This document shows, in pieces, positions 62,203 through 64,000 of a stretch of 64,000 nucleotides of DNA. The translations under genes were made by a program, and so were the position numbers. The DNA comes from Nitzschia sp. pyKryTriq1 (Eukaryota; Bacillariophyta; Bacillariophyceae; Bacillariales; Bacillariaceae). Location of the stretch: positions 1,065,001 through 1,129,000 of the forward strand of contig OY101122.1 in assembly GCA_956465555.1 (NCBI GenBank), given 5' to 3'. The notes below the pieces were generated by a model, which was given only the letters and a program-made list of their open reading frames with translations, did no database searches and was not told the DNA's origin. How positions within the stretch are numbered: the stretch's first letter is position 1; every line of letters begins with the position of its first letter.

Positions 62203-63072
62203 TCAACCGAAAGAAAAAAAAGATTTCTCCGGCGCCTTTGCCGCTGGCTCTTCTCCAGTTTTTCCCGAGGAGTCGTCATTCGGCTTTCCCCCGGTGAACA
62301 AAGTCACGAAATCACTCAAAAGACCTTTGATATTTTTCACCAACTCTTCGTTCTGAGCACCCAACACGATTCCGAATCCGCTAGATGCCACCAACGCTCG
62401 ACGAGCAGTGGTGATGGCTTGAGAGGCAGCATAGAAAGGGTTGCTGGCACCCGAGCCGAACCATTGGGCAGCTCTTGTGTACCAATCAAGGCTGCACAAC
62501 AGCGCCTCCAGCTCTGCAATCTGGAAATACCGTGCTTCCACATACAAATCACGCACAGCCTCCTTCTTCTCTGGAAGTTGAATGAGGACATCCTTTTTCC
62601 TAAAAATTGTCTTCGCCCTGTCTGGCATGGCCCTGGAAAATATCGCGTACTTATTAGAGGACTGAAAGCTGCGAGGGTAGTGCATCATATCTGCTCGGTT
62701 TCGTAGGTGTTGGAGAATGAGGTGGAAATACGTTGGATCTCGGTCGATAAAGACAGCACCTTTGGTGAATTCTTGATTGGCTTCTGCTTGCAAGACTCGG
62801 TTGTACAGTACTTGATTGTCCTGAATGGTCGACCTCAAGGTAATGAACTCCTTACCCCCTACATTGAGAGTGATGACACCATCTCCTTCTCCGTGGCGTG
62901 GCACGAGGATTTTCTCCTCTGCCTTGATAATTGATTCTCTCGCTGCCTCGATTTCGGACGACGACAGTAGGCGACGGCCGGCAGCATATCTTTGTTTTCC
63001 AGTGGACAGCCGAGGTGCACAGCAACTGTACGCCCGCAACGCCAAGTTCGACGCGGCTCGGTGAAGACTCAT
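62203..63072 (-). CDS. BTB/T1-domain (KCTD-like) protein, mitochondrial presequence
   Basis: The start ATG at 63072 gives 289 residues and opens a classic mitochondrial presequence (MSLHRAASNLALRAYSCCAP, then RRLLSSS). An earlier in-frame ATG would add 42 residues of hydrophobic leader. The T1/BTB domain lies at about residues 66-135: ITLNVGGKEFITLRSTIQDN, then GAVFIDRDPTYFHLILQHLR, with the NVGGxxF signature of potassium-channel tetramerisation domains. A long insertion (RADMMHYPRSFQSSNK to VRDLY) precedes EARYFQIAELEALLCSLD, the last BTB helix. No cullin-binding or channel domain follows; the rest is a helical tail (ITTARRALVASSGFGIVLG). T1 domains form tetramers or pentamers. A mitochondrial member is unusual. 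It converges with the STAND ATPase, 113 bp apart. Confidence 0.8.
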   Translation of the reverse strand: MSLHRAASNLALRAYSCCAPRLSTGKQRYAAGRRLLSSSEIEAARESIIKAEEKILVPRHGEGDGVITLNVGGKEFITLRSTIQDNQVLYNRVLQAEANQEFTKGAVFIDRDPTYFHLILQHLRNRADMMHYPRSFQSSNKYAIFSRAMPDRAKTIFRKKDVLIQLPEKKEAVRDLYVEARYFQIAELEALLCSLDWYTRAAQWFGSGASNPFYAASQAITTARRALVASSGFGIVLGAQNEELVKNIKGLLSDFVTLFTGGKPNDDSSGKTGEEPAAKAPEKSFFSFG

Positions 63073-63507
63073 TTTCTGTTTTGATCGTCGGGTGCGTAGC
63101 GGTACCGTAGTGAGACTGGCTAGACTGGAAACAAACAAAAAATGATGAAACTGCTGGGAAAGAGAACAGAGAACAAAAATAGGATGGATGTTATGCATTA
63201 ATCACTACGGTAGAGTACTAGTAGTGGTATGGACAACAGACAAGTGACAACGCCCAACGCGGGACACGGCAACAAAAGATCCCCGCATTCGAATTCTGTT
63301 CTCATCGCCTTCTCGCCGCGGGAGCGCCCGGGCACCCCACCCCCTATGTTACACGCACGTACAGTACGATGTACTCTACCGGTACTCTACGGTAGTAGTA
63401 CAGCACAGTACAGTAAGCAGTGACGTCAGATTTCTTGTCGTCACTGCTCGACTCATTTGACTTCTCCTGCCAAGATCTAATCTCTCTCTACTACTAAGTG
63501 CATACTG

Positions 63508-63542
<35 letters not shown>

Positions 63543-63755
63543 TAAGATGTAGACCTGTTCTTCTACTATTTTTCCAAAACTATATGATGTTAGTGTATTT
63601 GTTTGTTCAAAAGGCCGATGTCTTAATATAAATCATGTGCAGAGTCCGTGAACTGTTGCGATCTAGCGAAGCTACGGCTGCTCCTCTTCTGCGGGCCATT
63701 CAAATCAGGGCTGTCTCTCGTGCCGCCGATAAGGATGCTTTTGGTCCATGTTTCT
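63073..63755. other. Intergenic region with a GTAC cluster and GA run
   Basis: TACCGGTA lies at 63376-63383 inside GTAC-rich DNA (63359-63420), and a GA run spans about 63510-63539. The left end should hold the BTB gene promoter. No gene is seen. Confidence 0.5.
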
Positions 63756-64000
63756 TTAGATCATGAACCGGGTGGCTTCAACGGAGTCGCTTCGGGAATG
63801 TTCACTGCCGTACGAGCGACGATCCGACGTGCGTTCTTGCCTGGCGGAATTGGATAGGTGCTGCTCATGCATCTGCTTTCGTTCAGAAAGCCTTCTCAAC
63901 TTCTTCGTCAGCTTCTCCACTTCAAATTTCAGCGACGCGTTGCGGTCGCGAAGCACCTGCATCGACTTGGAGGAACCCTTGTCCGTGACAATATCACGCA
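63756..64000 (-). CDS. Partial coiled-coil protein, C-terminal end
   Basis: The frame is open from the right edge (first codons read RDIVTDKGSSKS) to a stop at 63756, about 81 residues. A heptad-like helix (LKFEVEKLTKKLRRLSERKQ) is followed by a Ser/Arg-rich tail (RQERTSDRRSYGSEHSRSDS). Only the C-terminus of the gene is in the window, so the family cannot be named. The leucine spacing suggests a coiled coil, for example the dimer helix of a bZIP or a structural protein; no basic DNA-binding region is visible here. Confidence 0.5.
   Translation of the reverse strand, partial: RDIVTDKGSSKSMQVLRDRNASLKFEVEKLTKKLRRLSERKQMHEQHLSNSARQERTSDRRSYGSEHSRSDSVEATRFMI

Noticed and set aside
1-64000. tRNA and rRNA genes
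   Set aside because: GTTCGA-type words occur (for example near 356 and 34184), but none sits in a cloverleaf context; those seen lie inside protein genes.

Overview
The window reads as nuclear DNA of a diatom, probably a pennate one. It is compact: about 27 protein genes lie on both strands in 64 kb. Introns are short (65-121 nt, GT..AG) and intergenic gaps are mostly under 1 kb. Many N-termini carry a signal peptide whose cleavage site is followed by Phe (AESFAP, ADAFHS, TDAFVP, SAFHP, DAFPTP). That is the ASAFAP-type bipartite plastid signal of algae with a complex red plastid. Mitochondrial bacterial-type carbamate kinase, plastid Hsp33 and ClpB, and several thylakoid-lumen proteins fit a diatom. 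The species cannot be named from this sequence.

Layout. 1-12.5 kb: partial type II membrane protein, RCCR-like plastid protein, CDT1-like factor, a gag-like retroelement fossil, RGP1, a lumen protein with an FtsH-ectodomain-like region, ENY2/Sus1 (two exons), an mTERF protein, and a Ser/Arg-rich repeat protein. 13.9-24.5 kb: peroxisomal-type carrier, carbamate kinase with an inverted truncated copy, DUF3228, short-chain acyl-CoA dehydrogenase, plastid MATE transporter, plastid DUF493 protein. 25.6-32.7 kb: the CCR4-NOT scaffold NOT1. 33.5-43 kb: lumen four-helix protein, TatD nuclease, plastid Hsp33, a Lys/Ser-rich nuclear protein, a small two-exon plastid protein, and an alpha/beta hydrolase. 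44-51.3 kb: plastid ClpB, DUF1415, mitochondrial bL21, SKP1. 52-64 kb: a pseudokinase, a membrane-anchored thioredoxin reductase fused to two glutaredoxin domains, EMC2, a STAND/AAA ATPase with a TPR-like tail, a mitochondrial BTB/T1 protein, and a coiled-coil gene running off the right edge.

The genes are mostly housekeeping and do not form an operon. Shared themes are plastid redox and protein quality control (Hsp33, ClpB, lumen proteins, NTR-Grx-Grx) and mRNA/ubiquitin machinery (NOT1, ENY2, SKP1). The intergenic DNA is unusual. It is loaded with GTAC-rich palindromes, above all TACCGGTA (26 copies counted by eye, about 1 expected), and with CTACTAGTAG-type palindromes. GTAC-rich tracts also sit at both ends of the truncated carbamate kinase copy.

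The most noteworthy items are the NTR-Grx-Grx fusion, in which each Grx is preceded by an extra C-X6-C pair; the TACCGGTA palindrome system and its link to the duplication; the pseudokinase; and two stop-free 81-nt introns that could be retained in frame.
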